From Mugil cephalus (Eukaryota; Chordata; Actinopteri; Mugiliformes; Mugilidae): a stretch of DNA of 64,000 bases. Both the position numbers and the translations under genes were made by a program. The stretch spans positions 2,465,501 to 2,529,500 of the forward strand of contig NC_061786.1 of NCBI RefSeq assembly GCF_022458985.1, read 5' to 3'. Below, one piece after another: positions 1-12,719 of the stretch. The notes beneath the pieces are model-generated. The model searched no databases. It had not been told where the DNA came from and saw only the letters and a program-made list of their open reading frames with translations. Position 1 is the stretch's first letter, and each line of letters opens with the position of its first letter.

Positions 1-122
1 GATTTGTCCACAGTCATGATGTATGTTTCAGTGTTCAGATGTGATGACAATTAAATGAAAAGAGCGATTTGTTCACTTTAACGCTTGTGTGTTTCTTTTT
101 TCGTGCACTTGTTCCATCACAG

Positions 123-288
123 ATTCAACATGCTGAACCGACTGAAAAAGCTGCTGACAGGGGTCCAACATGTGTCAAAAGTGTGGGACACATCACAAAC
201 ACTAGGACCACAGACTCTCACCATCAGCCCCACAACGGCCAACCGTCGGCTTGTTGTGTCACGGCCCAGTAGATCCCCCACACTCTGA
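123..288 (+). CDS. Possible terminal coding exon of an unrecognised gene
   Basis: A pyrimidine-rich tract ending in CAG at 120-122 looks like a 3' splice site. It is followed by an open frame to the TGA at 286-288. If real, the exon enters with one base completing a split codon, then about 54 residues beginning FNMLNRLKKLLTGV and ending PSRSPTL. The early part is basic and could be amphipathic; the tail is Ser/Thr/Pro-rich. A candidate AATAAA lies at 746-751, so a 3' UTR of about 460 nt is possible. I do not recognise the protein. RNASEH1 flanks ADI1 in human, but this does not look like its C-terminus. The piece is short, its upstream exons lie outside the window, and a chance open frame cannot be excluded. 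Confidence 0.3.
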
Positions 289-1188
289 ATGGCTAATAAG
301 TGAACTGTAAATGAATTAGAATCAACCTAAAGAAAAGAACAAAGTTCGGATTGATTCGGAAATAGCAGATAGGGTGCATGTTGATAGGCTTTTTGTCACA
401 CTGATTCTGCTGATTATTTTATTTTTCATTTCTTTATATATTTGCATACACAAATACAAATTAGATGCTGTTTCTCCCACTAATTGATAGTACAAATAAA
501 ACAACGATCTTAAAGCACAACATAAGCACCTTGATGCTATGAAAACCAACCCATGCATTTCTTAATTAAAACGGATCAAATGACTTTATGAACTGTACAC
601 CCAATCAAAATTACCACTAAATCTGCAAAACTCTTAGCTAAAGCTAGGCAGTGACATCTAATGTGTTAATTGTTTGCAGCCTGCTCTGCTTCCCAAAGTG
701 GACAAAAAATGCTGACTGAGAAAGCCCAACGCACTGTAACTTCAAAATAAATAAATGAGACAGGCCTACAATACAACATTCAAGCAAAGTAAGTAATTAG
801 TCTGCCAACACATGCACTGGAAATGTTCATGGCACCAGCAAATACAGAATGCCCTGCAACTACACAAAGAAAAATTTTTTTTTTTAACATTGAGAAACAT
901 AAAGATTCTAGCAAACCCCCTGGTTAGCCAAACTTACTATAATACTCTATATTTGACAGGACTGACTTCATGTTTGAACTCTACCCAGCCATACTTGGTA
1001 TATCATACAAAGTGTTCCTAACTTGCAATAAACTGGACTTCTCCTAGCTAAATGAACATGAAATCAAAACTTGATTGTCAATTGGAAAATTAACCTCCAG
1101 TTTAATTGGAGTGTCCTTCTTAAATGTACTCTGATTTAAATGATATGAAAGTCAGAAGGAACAATAATCAAATAGGTAATGAAAAATA

Positions 1189-1189
<1 letters not shown>

Positions 1190-1228
<39 letters not shown>
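1190..1228. repeat. (CA)n microsatellite
   Basis: About 19 uninterrupted CA units in AT-rich spacer. Confidence 0.95.
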
Positions 1229-1231
<3 letters not shown>

Positions 1232-4200
1232 CTGCAGTGCCGTCTGTGTATTAAAGTGAGGAGTTGTGTCAGTAATGTAGGTCTGTCCATCTATTTAAGG
1301 CTGATTAATTAGAGCACTCTGAATAAGGCCAGAGAGAGGGAGAGAGAGGGGGGAGAGACTACCATTATGAATAGTTAATCCGTGTGCCAGTTCCACAGCC
1401 ACCACAGGGACTGTGGTGATTTACTGGGCCGGATGACACAGTCTGTTTGTCACACAGTGTGCAAAAATATGCAGCCAGATTAACTATGATTCCAGAATCA
1501 ATCTGAAATAAATAAATTAAAACAACTTTTCAAGATCAATTCATGCTGAGTAAAATGTGTCGTGAATTTCAGTGAACTTTGCATTCAGTCTACATGAATA
1601 CTAAACAAAAAATGTTGTCACCTCATGATAGTGACATAAAGAGCTATTAGCCTATTTCACAAAACCATTATTATACTCCATCTTCACAGTTGTTGGTCTC
1701 GTGTTGTTAATCAACACATGCTGAAAATGCTGGTACTGATCACATCAATTAATAAATTCATTGTCACAATATTCCATTCAGTTCCTAATAAATTGTCCAT
1801 TACATCCCATTTTAAATGGCTATGATGGTGAAAACTAACTTTCATGAAATAGCCATTTTTACCTTAATTCAAAAATAAAGCTTCAGTGCTTAGCTTGAGC
1901 CAGGATTTTAGTTCTTAAACTTAACCACAGGGAGGGATTTCTTCGAAATAATGACCTGACCTGTTGCCAGGAGGATCAGATCTGTGTTCTTGTGAAAAGC
2001 ACAAAAAACAATGCACTTATTACTTAAATTTGGAAAAGTTGTTAGAATGGAACCAGCCCAGGATAAGCTAGAGTATATATTGTATATCCTGTGTGACTGG
2101 ATGTGTATGAGAAATGGTTTTTGATATTGTTGGGACCAAAATGTTTATTTAAGGTAATTTAATGTTGCACTTTATAACGTTTGTGGAATTAGTAAGACAA
2201 AAAATAAGAAGCAATAACTGTAGCAGAAGTGTTTTACTTTTCTCTTCAGTATGATTCAAGCTCTAAAGATGCTGGATTCCACAACTTATTAGCCTCTACC
2301 CAAGTCCTTCAATCTGACATTTCCACTTTGTAACTCCTGCTTTTTTGTTACAAACATGACCTCTGTTCTCCTTGTAAATCATGTAATGTAATGCCTCCTA
2401 CTTCTTTAAATAAAACCGTTTTGTTTTGCCCGTTTATTTGAACAGTCCAATACTACATTCAGTCCAGTCTTACATACTTCAGGAGATTGACATTATCTGT
2501 GGGTGGCCTAGCTCAAGCTTTATTTAGAAAGGCAGTGATTTATTGTTTTCTTTATTCTTGGGTAAGGGACATATCAAAGTTATACAGGCTAAAAACGCAT
2601 CCACTCATATAAAAGAACATTGGATGGGAATATATCAACCCATAGGAGCATTTTCTCATTGTCAGGATCAATCTCTTATCATTCCCTCCAAAGCAACCAA
2701 CCTAACTATTCATTGGACATTTTTCTGGTCTGCCAGCTCGTGTGTTATTTCCATGTTCAATTACCTCTGATGTCCTTCCACAGCTGAGGGATTTCCATGG
2801 TTGTGAAGGAGATGATGTTAGCCTCTTTATTTATAAATCAGTCACCCGTCTACCGCTCTCAGTGGGGGAAAGATCTTTATCATTTGTATCGTCCTCTGAG
2901 GTTCTGTAGCGGTCTAATAATAAAACATTACTTCCACCTTCTGCCCATTTTCATGGGTAATGTCGATGTTTTTCTTGAGAGGCCTGAAACAGCTGATTAG
3001 AGGATTTCTTAGTGTTCTGTTTATCAAACCAGCACAGTGCACCACTTAGCTTTTCACCAGGTGCTTTTTGACCTATTCTGAGCAGGTAGGCAGCTGCACT
3101 ATACGCAGCCTGATTACCCAGGGTAGGTCTGCTCAGCGGGAAGGTCCTTGTTTTCTACTCGTATGCCGTCATAGCTGTGGTAATTGACCGAAATATCAAA
3201 GGAGAAGATATTAGAAGAAAAAAACTGCATGTGCCAAATGAAAATGCCACAGCAGCACCATGTAGTGTCATAAAACACTGTAATTTATCTTCCCACTGAC
3301 ATGGTGCTGATGGCTCTCTGTGTCTGTACTGACCATTAGCAGGGCTTTAGCAGGCAAAGAGCTGACTCCAGAACAGTGACGCTCCTTTAATTTTGGTCCA
3401 ATGTTTATGTAGACATTATATATACAATGTACCACTGCTGTTTCTGTCGGGAGTCTTTCTTCTCTGCATTTTTGTTGTGTATTCCACCGTGTGTGTGGGC
3501 GTGCGTGTATGCGTGTGGGTGGATGCTGGCTTTTGTATTGTCAGTGTGTGAGTGGTTCTGTGTGGGTGCTAGCTGTTTGTATTCGCTGCATGTGTGAAGA
3601 GAGGAGGACGAAACGAGCAGCTGAATCTCAGCACAGTCTAACGGCCAACGGCGCACGCATCCAAGAGTATAAGGTGAAAGGCATCAGGATTCAATGATGT
3701 GTCTCAGGCTTCCACAACAAAGAGCCGTACTGTAAGCTCGTACTTCGGCCTGTTTATCACTGTCAACAACACTCCCAAATACAGTTTATAATATTATGCT
3801 TCCTATTCATAAGCATCTAGCAGCACCAACTCATCATATACAAAAGAAAATCATTTAACATCCTGATGACAGAATGGACAATTACAATCAGTGTAAATGA
3901 CAAGAGGAATTTATTTTGGGGCAGGGAAGAAGGGAAGGAAAAAGAAGACTGAACATTTTTTCACTGATTTCATGACAGATGTAAAGAGATGATAATGATT
4001 AGATTATTAAGACATAAGGTCTAGAAAAGGGGTTTCTTGTCATTCTGAAAGCTGTTGAAACGGTTATCTATAACTGGACTATTTCTATTTGTTTTTAATG
4101 TATACATTATAATATCAGTACTAACATAAATATTTGGTTTGGCTGCTTTAATGGCAGCAGCACTCGAGTCGCACGGGCTGCTCAAGATTGTTCAAAGCTG

Positions 4201-4589
4201 CTGTTTCCCCAGCATCTTCTGTGATCCATAAATGCTCAGTGGGGTTGGTGAGGAAATAGTTTTCCACAGTCCGTCTCCGTCACACAATGTCCACCACAGT
4301 ACAGCACAGAACAAGACACGTGGTAAAAGACACGCATTTTTAAAGCAGACAAAACACTATCAAACATTTAGTCGAGTCCTCACTCTGACTCTGACCCATT
4401 TAGCAAGGCCTTTTGTTAATGGCAGCCCTTTGGTTTTTAGGAGTTCTTCAAAGTTTTGAGGCGTGTTTGTGCTGCAGTTATGAATCTTCTGCATCTTTGT
4501 GAAACGAGAGATTTCCAAACAGAGTTCTTCTTACAGTACACACAGAACATACTGTACTGGATGCACCTTGTAATAACTATTAGACAACT

Positions 4590-4860
4590 GCATGCCTATA
4601 GACCCCTTCATGGCCTATGTCACTGCGACGTCACAATGTTAGCTGGAGGCAAAACAGGGGGAAACTTAAACACGTGAAACTATCACTTTCAACCATTAAA
4701 ATGTCGTCTTACTGTATTTTTTGGTGCCAAAACCGAAAATCAAAAACACTAATTTGAAGTTTTATCACACACCAGCCACTGCCAGTTGTAGACAACTTTG
4801 GTTTGGCTTTGGCAATTAAAACAAAGGACTGGAGTGACACAATCAGCAATGGGCACAATC
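4590..4860 (+). pseudogene. Degenerate THAP-like zinc-finger remnant
   Basis: From the ATG at 4701 the frame reads MSSYCIFWCQNRKSK, a Cys-x3-Cys followed by Asn-Arg as at the start of THAP domains. In the same frame 39 codons after the first Cys is AIKTKDWSD, resembling the THAP block before the second Cys/His pair. A TGA at 4755-4757 interrupts the frame, and the expected Cys-x2-His is not visible. The upstream segment (CCCTTCATGGCC to GACGTCACAATG) resembles fish repeat sequence. I read it as a dead, probably transposon-derived fragment. The call rests on spacing and a few residues only. Confidence 0.3.
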
Positions 4861-6588
4861 CTTATCAGATAAAGAATAATATGTAATGCATCCCCAGTTT
4901 CAGCCTTGATAACATTATGGGTTAGAATAAATCGGGACTGAAATTAAATTAAGTTAATGCTTATTTGGGGGATTCTCGTTACATGTTAATGCTAATGCTA
5001 ACCGCGAGCTAACGCGACGTTACTTGCGTGTTTCAGGTGTGTCCATGCAGAAGTTACATTTATTACTTTACCCTCCACAGTGGTTCCACTTACCTCTTTG
5101 TTGGAGAGACTTCACTTGATGAAGACAGACCAGCCTTCGTCCCCTCTGTGCCCTCCTTTGGTCAAATCGTCCATCCAGTGAATATAGTCCTATCAGTCAG
5201 AGTCAACTTTTTAACACAACACTCAAGGTCTCAGGGAGTGAGCATATTAGTTCCAGATTAGCGTCAGTGTATACTCTAAAATATGCGCTTTCCTCATCCA
5301 TTCGTGCCAGAACAGTCCTTTGAAATATGCTAACCGCCATTTACAAGCTATAGTGTTTGAGATATTTTGTTTTCAGTTAAGCCCCGCCCCTCACAATATA
5401 AACTGTGATCATTTGTGCTCTCAAATGAATATATCAAATGCATGAACAGCAATGTATCATCTTAGCACATAACAGATCCAACTGGTATGATTATTTTCTT
5501 TGTTTCCAGTCAAAATAATGTACAGTTTGTCCTGTTTCTCTCTCAACACCTCACAATAGCTTCCTCATTATGAGTGTTGTTGTGTCTTTATCATTCCCTA
5601 AATGAATCAGATCAATTGATCGATTTTGTCACAGCAACAAAATGAAAACTAATTCTATTGATCATGATTCTATTCCAGCAATGAAGTGTGTACCTCAGCA
5701 ATGTCAGAAGCTATACCATTCCAGATGCACACCTCCAAGAGTGTTAAAAGTTTATTTAAATTTTGATTCTGCACTCTAATGATATACAGGGTTTTTATTC
5801 CAAATCAGTCTACTTTGTCACAAAGCATCTCACCTGGATAATCTGCATCCATGCAAATGATCACTTTGTTTTGCACTAGAAATTAATTGGACGTAGTGCT
5901 TGTCTGGCAGCCAAGACAGGCCAGTACCGTTAAAACAAATAATAAATGTGGCTTATAAACTATATATGTCACAAATGTAACATTGAATGTGACAACCAAA
6001 CTCTCACTGTTTCAACCTTTATAATGTCTGTTAACTAATGAGAAAGATAACTATGTGTATAGGCATATTTATTTATTTCAGTATCTGTATCTGTTTTGGC
6101 AGCCTACACCTTTTAATGTTAGCTGAAATTAAGCCATCCAAATCTCCACAGGTTTCATACAACTTTACCTTGAGCTTGGATGCTTTTGTCATAAATAAAC
6201 CAAAATTCAAGGGAAGTTAAGTCCCTGTGAGTGCAAATCACTATCTCTGAAGCCAGACTGCATTGTGAACTCATTCACAGAGTTGTGAATTAATCGCTTG
6301 ACCTACATTTAATTTTCAGTCAATGAAAGTGACCCTGTGTGAATCCTGTCCACCATGCAGTGCAGTGTCAACTCATGAGGAAGGTAGACACATTTGTTCT
6401 CCTAAAATACAGTATGGTCTTGACTTTGCTTTCAACCATAGCTCCCCGTGTTGGAAGAATGTGCCACAACCTCAATTCAACTGTCTAAATTACGGCGCAG
6501 GCATTTTGAGTGGTCATAATGTCAATATCCAAAAATCAAATTGAAACAAAGGCAACTCTCAACTAAGTATAGCTTCTGCATTTCTAAA

Positions 6589-6589
<1 letters not shown>

Positions 6590-6619
<30 letters not shown>
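6590..6619. repeat. Poly(A)/(AT)n simple repeat
   Basis: An A-run followed by about 11 AT units. Confidence 0.9.
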
Positions 6620-6620
<1 letters not shown>

Positions 6621-7551
6621 ATAGGAACATTTCTGTTCTGTTAATGCATACACTCTTATCTGTAACTACAGGATTGTTTTGATCATGTTCTCCTTCTGTG
6701 ATGAAAGAAAGATCAGAGGGTATAGTCTCATGGTGTGATCAGGGGTGGAACTCTTGAAGACCAACCCTGTGAAGACAGGTCTGTATTGCAGGCAGATAAC
6801 TCAGTCCAGCTTCCATGTTCAACGAAGGATTTTCCCATTTGACATGAGATGGCTCATTTTACTCCTTTTTTAACCATGTACATTGTATGTATATAATGTC
6901 TTTTGTCCTTCAGGTCGGTGGATCCTGGAGGAGCGGTCTCTCTGTGTTGAGCCATGCGTTTGTGAATGTTTCTTTTTCTTTCCCTAATGTATAAGTCTGT
7001 ACATCTGTACATACTGCAGTGATCTGCACTATGCATAACCGACTGATGCCAATATGTACTGTATATGAGGTGAAACCTGGTAAGGGATAGCAATAGATGA
7101 AGGCCTCCATAATAATAAGGCTCTTTGTTATGTTAGATGGATAAAATCCAGGACCATTTCCATACTGACAACTTTTACGTTTGCAGCATGACTACAAAAG
7201 AACACAAAGCAGTGTCAAATAAAAAAAAAAGAAGCTGAAAATAGGACGATTTCGATGCTTGCCAGCCTGTCTGGGCAAGTGCAGACTGGCTACGTTTGCC
7301 ATGAAAATGACACATTTTTGCTGTTTCTTTTGTAACAACTGAAGAGAGGAGAGGAGAGGAGATAAAAAGAGAGAATAGAATACAAGCGCTAGCATGGAGA
7401 GGAAGAGGAGATCGAGGGTGCCGATTATATAAGACCATCACAAATATCATGGTAAAGACCTGAGAGGGAGCTGAGCTATTTTAAACCTGGGCTAGAGCTC
7501 ACAGAAAGAAGCAGTGTGGGCTGATATGTTGGCCATCACAGCAAACTGTGC

Positions 7552-7552
<1 letters not shown>

Positions 7553-7597
<45 letters not shown>
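7553..7597. repeat. (TG)n microsatellite
   Basis: About 22 uninterrupted TG units, one of the longest dinucleotide arrays in the window. Confidence 0.95.
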
Positions 7598-7599
<2 letters not shown>

Positions 7600-9159
7600 A
7601 AAGCGTGTGTTCCCTGTAGAAACCTGGCAGAGAGCAGACTGGGACTTTAAAGACATGTTGCATAATGTGGGCTGGGGCTTTTATCACAATGAGAGACCTC
7701 CAAAACCATAGACTGTTAAAAAAAAAAAAAAAAAAAAGGGACAATGGGTCTCTTTCTTCCCAGTCAGCACACTGAGGATAGAATTCAAGGGATACGGCCG
7801 ATGCCATTTCGCAATAATGTCTGAGAGTGGAACGACATTATTGATAAACTAAAATTCGGCTAATAATGTGCTCTGGTCTACCTCCAAAGACTCTGTGTCC
7901 TCTTTCGCTTTCACTTGAGGTAGCCTACTAAAAATGCACTGTCGTTAGCTAACCAGATGTTTACACTATTTTTCAGGTTTATTTTTTCTCACGTCACATT
8001 CTCTTGCGTCCCCCAAGTGAGGCGTGCCTCACACTTTGAAAACCACCATGCTAGACTATTCACTGCAGCTACCTAATACACTACCTCATTTCCTCAGGTA
8101 AAGCTGAAACTGGCTTGTCCTGAACTGGTGTGGTTCTAACAGCTAATGCACAGTTTCAGAAATCTCGATACATTTTGTACTTTTCAAAACTAAGAAAAGT
8201 GTATTCTGCCGTCGACTGTTCTGAGCAGGCTTCTGCTGAACATGGGCTGCAATGATCTTCATGTCAAGTTGCAGTGACTATTTTTTGAACTGTTGTTTGG
8301 TTTCAGTAGCCTATGCATGCTAGCCTGCAAGAGGTTGGGTTTCCTGAGGCTTGTATTGTCACAAACATCCTTTGGAAAGCCTCATCATTAAACCATCTCA
8401 ATAACCTCATTTTGATGGCATTCTGTTTTCAGTATAACTGTAATCGCTGAGATATGTGATATCACGATGATATAATGACTCCCAATCTCTATTCCACCAT
8501 TAAGAGATGTTCTGGAGCCTTCACAGTTTTTCCATCAGCTCAATGAATGCCCAAACAAATATTTGTTTCCTAATTAGATGACAATGTTAAACAAACAATG
8601 TGTCAGCATGACAGGGGCTGCTTGTAGTAATGGATTATCTGTCTGAATTTGCATATTTTTTTCTACTTTATAGAAAGTTTCAGATACATGGTTAGCTGTC
8701 AGGTCCTTCCTTTAAAATTTTGGTTGACAATAGTTTTCCTTTTATGCACTTACACTTTGTCAACTAGGCCTCGATACTGTTTATAGATAAGATGGCTTCA
8801 ATGTTGAGTTGTTGGATGATGCAAGCACAGCAACAGTATATAATATACGATAGACTATATACATTGTGATCATCTTTGATGGTACATTACTGGCTAATGT
8901 TTATTAGATTTAAATTTCTTTCAAACCCAACAGATGCAAAAATACTATCGTAAATCGCAAATGTGTTTAACAAAGCCTGAAGATAAAGGTGTATTTATCC
9001 AGTAGGACTTGAACTAATTGTAGTGGTTGCACCCTTTTTCATTTCAAACGGATTTTAGCCACTGACCACCCAGAGTGAAAAGACATGCACTACCCTGTCT
9101 TTCTGGACAGTTTAGGGTTGTTGTTTTTATTACATTATAACATTAACAACCATCCTTAG

Positions 9160-9240
9160 ACGTAGACTTAGACTTTAATGATCACAGTGGCTTAAAAAAT
9201 ACAAATAAAATATAAAAATTATCTAGTAAATAAGGAAATA
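9160..9240 (-). repeat. LINE-like 3' tail fragment
   Basis: The motif AGACTTAGACTTTAATGATC reads on the opposite strand like the end common to fish non-LTR retrotransposons (GATCATTAAAGTC). A related segment lies at 23071-23170 in the same orientation. No reverse-transcriptase coding sequence is attached, so it is at most a 5'-truncated remnant. Confidence 0.4.
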
Positions 9241-9859
9241 ATGTAAGCAATATACATATGTGCAGAATGATCACGTGATCATGAACATATTTTAGTTCAG
9301 CCGTGGATTCAAAAACATCAGTTTAAGATGTAAGATTTCTGAACTAAACTGGAGCTAATTTCTTTAATGTGGGTCATTTCTTTAATGTTGTGAAGTTTTA
9401 AGTGCTGAGTCCACAGGGAAGCTGTCAGTACTTCCCAACTTCATGGTCCCTCTGTGGCTGAACTGAGCTGACATGAAACTAAAGATCTGTGCTATCCATG
9501 ACTAGCTGCGACCTTACTGAACTCTGCCCCCGCTGACCCCTACACACCAATCCACTCACAACTCTCAACTCCTCATTCCCTCTCTGATTAAACAGTGTTA
9601 CTCTCCACAGCACTACTGGACTGCCCTGCAGATTCACACTTTACAATCTGTTTGCACAGTACATGTACCAAATATGCACTAGATTAGTAACATTAGGTAG
9701 CTACTGCTTATTAGTTATGCACTATTTCAAGCTCACTTTATCTGTATTTTGTCTTGACTAATTTATCATCTGTCATTTCCTCAAGTATAAATGATGTCAT
9801 GATTCCTGTTTATAGGCTGCTTACTTTTAACACACAAGTCCACCAGTATGTTCAGAGAT

Positions 9860-10915
9860 GGCAGCAGACTTTTCTCAAGAATGTCTCGGTACAGTTTTCC
9901 ATTCGTCCTCCCCTTCAATTATATGAAGTTTGCCAGTACCATATGTAGAAAAACAGCCACACACCATGATGTTGCCACCTCTAAACTTCACTGTCGGTGT
10001 GGTGTTTTTGGGGTGATGTGCAGTGCATTTTGTCCTCCAAACATGATGTGTGTTATGGCATACAAAGAGTTCAGTTTTGCTCTCATCTGTCCAGGCTACA
10101 TTCTCCCAGTATTTTACAGGCGTGTCCAAATGTTGTGCAGCAAACTTTAAATGAGCTTCAACATGCTTTTTCTTCAGAAATGGAGTGTTGCAGGGTGAGC
10201 GTGCATACAGGCCATATCTGTTGAGTGCACTGCTTATTGTTTTCTTTGAAACAATTGCACCTGCTAATGCCACATCTTTCTGAAACTCTCCACAAGTGGT
10301 CCTTGGCTCTTGGACAACACTTCTTACAATTCTTTTCACTCCTATGTCAGAAATCTTGTGAGGAGCACCTGTTCGTGGCCGGTTTAGGGTCGAATGATGT
10401 TCTTTCCACTTCCAGATTATGGCCCCAACAGTGCTCACTGGAACGTTCAGAAGTTTAGAAATCCTTCTGTAACCAATGCCAACAGAATGTTTGGCAACAA
10501 TAATGCTGTGAGGGTCTTGAGAGCGTTCTTTGCTTTTACCCATCATGAGATGTTCCTTGTGTGACACCTTGGTAATGACACACCTTTTTATAGACCATTA
10601 ATTTGGACTGAACCAGCTGATATTCATTTGCACTGACAAGGGGCAGGATGGCTTTCTGATCACTGACAGGTTTCAGCTGGTGTCTTGAATTTCCATGCCT
10701 TTTTCCACCTCCCTTTCTGTGTGTGTTCAATACTTTTTCCCTATGTTATTTCACATTATTACAAATAACTTAATTTGTGAACTTTGTTTTTCTTTCTATG
10801 TATGGATTACTTGGATTATTGCCAACACCCGGTGAAAATGTCATGTCAATAGCACCTTTAGAAATATGTTTACCATGAAAAATTGTGATGTGTTCAATAC
10901 TTATTATACAGGCTG
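9860..10915 (-). mobile_element. Tc1/mariner-type DNA transposon, 3'-truncated
   Basis: One terminal inverted repeat survives at the right edge. On the minus strand it begins CAGCCTGTATAATAAGTATT and abuts TA at 10916-10917, the dinucleotide target of this superfamily. About 370 bp of terminal and 5' noncoding sequence leads to a transposase reading frame that loses homology near 9860, so the second half of the catalytic core and the other inverted repeat are missing. A second copy of the GTATTGAACAC terminal motif occurs near 10725-10740, as in families with repeated motifs in long inverted repeats. The copy cannot move by itself. Confidence 0.85.
9875..10543 (-). pseudogene. Tc1-type transposase fragment
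   Basis: The frame probably starts at MGKSKERSQD (10543), eight codons inside the longest open frame. Residues about 10-120 form the helix-turn-helix DNA-binding region (ISKLLNVPVSTVGAIIWKWK, then the GAPHKIS linker). The first catalytic aspartate is in WTDESKTELF, followed by VWRTK and GGNIMVCGCF. After GTGKLHIIEG the frame shifts and stops at TGA, so the second Asp and the third acidic residue of the DDE/D triad are absent. Family transposases are about 340 aa; this has about 222 codons. It is inactive, and apart from the terminal frameshift the retained part is uninterrupted, suggesting fairly recent decay. Confidence 0.85.
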
Positions 10916-11009
10916 TATATGGTCTCACCTGTACATGGGTTTCATCTGTAAATATTGTCCATGTGCTATAAAACAACTTACCATACCTCTTATGTACCAC
11001 AGTATTTAT

Positions 11010-11098
11010 GTCGCACTTCTGGTTAAATACAACCCTGCATTTCATTGCTCTGTACCTGTACATGTGAAATGTCAATAAAGTTGAATCTAATCTAATCT
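11010..11098 (+). repeat. Non-LTR retrotransposon-like 3' end with short tandem tail
   Basis: The sequence ends in ATGTCAATAAAGTTGAATC followed by ATCTA-type tandem units. This pattern is common at 3' ends of fish LINE-like elements. It lies directly beside the surviving Tc1 terminus. No coding part is attached. Confidence 0.5.
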
Positions 11099-12637
11099 GA
11101 ATTTTCATAAGGAACTAACAATTATTTTTTCACAAGTAGATTCATTTCCATATAAAATGCAATCATATTTCCACTCGTATGGAAGCTGATGCCTATGAGT
11201 TGTTCCAATACAAGGGTAATATGCCCCTTTATGGTTATCCCTGTAGGTCTATGAGTCAACTGTGCTGCTCTGGTCTGTGTTCAATTTTCACACACTGTTC
11301 TGTTTGTGTCTGTAGACCAGCAAATGTTGCCAGCTGATATGACACATCCACATGACGTCTCTTCCCGTTGAGACTGAGGTGTCGGGTTCACCTTGAAATT
11401 AAGAACAGTCTGTCTCTGTGGATTCTGTCCCACACACAAAAAAAGTGTCATTTTAATAACCATAATAACCAGCTCCTGATTTTTGCCAGCTTGATTGGTA
11501 ATTACTCCTATCATGATAGAGCGTAATGTTCATGGCTATCAGACCAGCTCTTTAATCCTGCATTATGAAACACCCTCCAGGTGAACACAGGTGGACTGAG
11601 GTCTGTCTCCTGGTGTAGTGTAGCACCCTCTGGTGGTTAAATTGAAATGAGGTTCTGATTTTGAACATGCTTTGAATGGATGAATGCTTACTTTGATTAA
11701 CTTACATTCGATGGTGGGCAAATTCAATTACATTTTATTTATATTTTTATATATATATATCAATAATTCATGTTGTACAGCTCAAATGCCAATGAAATTA
11801 TTATTATTCGTGAAAATTCTCACTATATAAATGCATATAATATGGCCACAAAATGGCCCTCCTATTGCCCTTGTATGTCAAAAACTTCTCATAATCCAAT
11901 AGCACATTTCTACACCCTCCATGCCTAGTAAGCCTATGACCATTAGTCTGTATTAACTGCCACAGCTCAGACACATGTTGCCATAGTAATTCTCAGAAGT
12001 GCAAACACTGAAGAGTTCTTGTCTGCCTCAAGATGATACAGAATAACAAGGATTTCTGTGTTACAGGTGATCAGACATTTGAGTGTTTTTTTGGCTCCTG
12101 TTTATCATGCCAAATGTTCTTGGACTCATACCATTATTACACAATTCTGCATAGCAACTCAGTCAAACGATTTGAAATGCAGGAAAAATAAACTGGATTA
12201 CCCTCAGTATACAGAGGTAACATGCAAAACAACCCTTGAGGCCATTGCGGACTGACTGAGTGTAACTTCTGTTAGCTGACCCCTGGAAGCTCCAGAACAA
12301 ACAAGGGCCGCTGGGTGAGGTACAAAGGAAGCACAGTTCTGCACACCGGTCCATGGCTCACCATCAATCCATTCATGTTTCCAGTGCACTTTCCCCACTG
12401 AGCGACACACCAACTGACAAATCAACTATTGATTTAATCTCTATTTAATGAAACTGAGCTGGGACGCCGAAGAGCCGTTTAGACCTGGCATTAACATCTG
12501 TCCTGTACAATCCATCTCCATAATCTCTCTATCATTATCCTCCAGAAAATGTAAATCCATAAAGACAAACATAGATAGACCACTACTTCAGTCATTTGTC
12601 ACGGAAAAAAAAATCATTTGAACCTACGCTGCATCGC
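11099..12637. other. Intergenic spacer upstream of the first tRNA
   Basis: AT-rich sequence with no supportable gene. It contains a short AT run near 11745-11760 and nothing else I can classify. Confidence 0.5.
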
Positions 12638-12719
12638 GACGAGGTGGCCGAGTGGTTAAGGCGATGGACTGCTAATCCATTGTGCTCTGCACGCGTGGGT
12701 TCGAATCCCATCCTCGTCG
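12638..12719 (+). tRNA. tRNA-Ser (anticodon GCT), copy 1
   Basis: This is an 82-nt type II tRNA. The acceptor stem GACGAGG pairs fully with CCTCGTC, with discriminator G. The A box is TGGCCGAGTGG and the B box GGTTCGAATCC is a perfect match. The anticodon loop carries GCT (context ACTGCTAATCC), which reads AGC/AGT serine codons, and a long variable arm follows as expected for serine. A TTTT terminator lies at 12729-12732. No CCA is encoded, as is normal in eukaryotes. It sits about 670 bp upstream of the ADI1 start codon on the same strand. Confidence 0.97.

Larger units (their letters stand above)
289..9159. other. Gene-poor intergenic spacer
   Basis: I see no supportable gene here. Open frames are short, lack splice-consistent neighbours and have no recognisable motifs. 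The stretch holds a CA repeat (1190-1228), an AT repeat (6597-6619), a TG repeat (7553-7597), A/T homopolymers and a THAP-like remnant around 4590-4860. The segment 1240-1480 and the segment near 8010-8050 look like non-random sequence, but I cannot classify them. Confidence 0.6.

Noticed and set aside
289-12637. Expected RNASEH1 or other syntenic neighbour of ADI1
   Set aside because: I looked for RNase H-like blocks on both strands and found none. The neighbour is either outside the window or moved.
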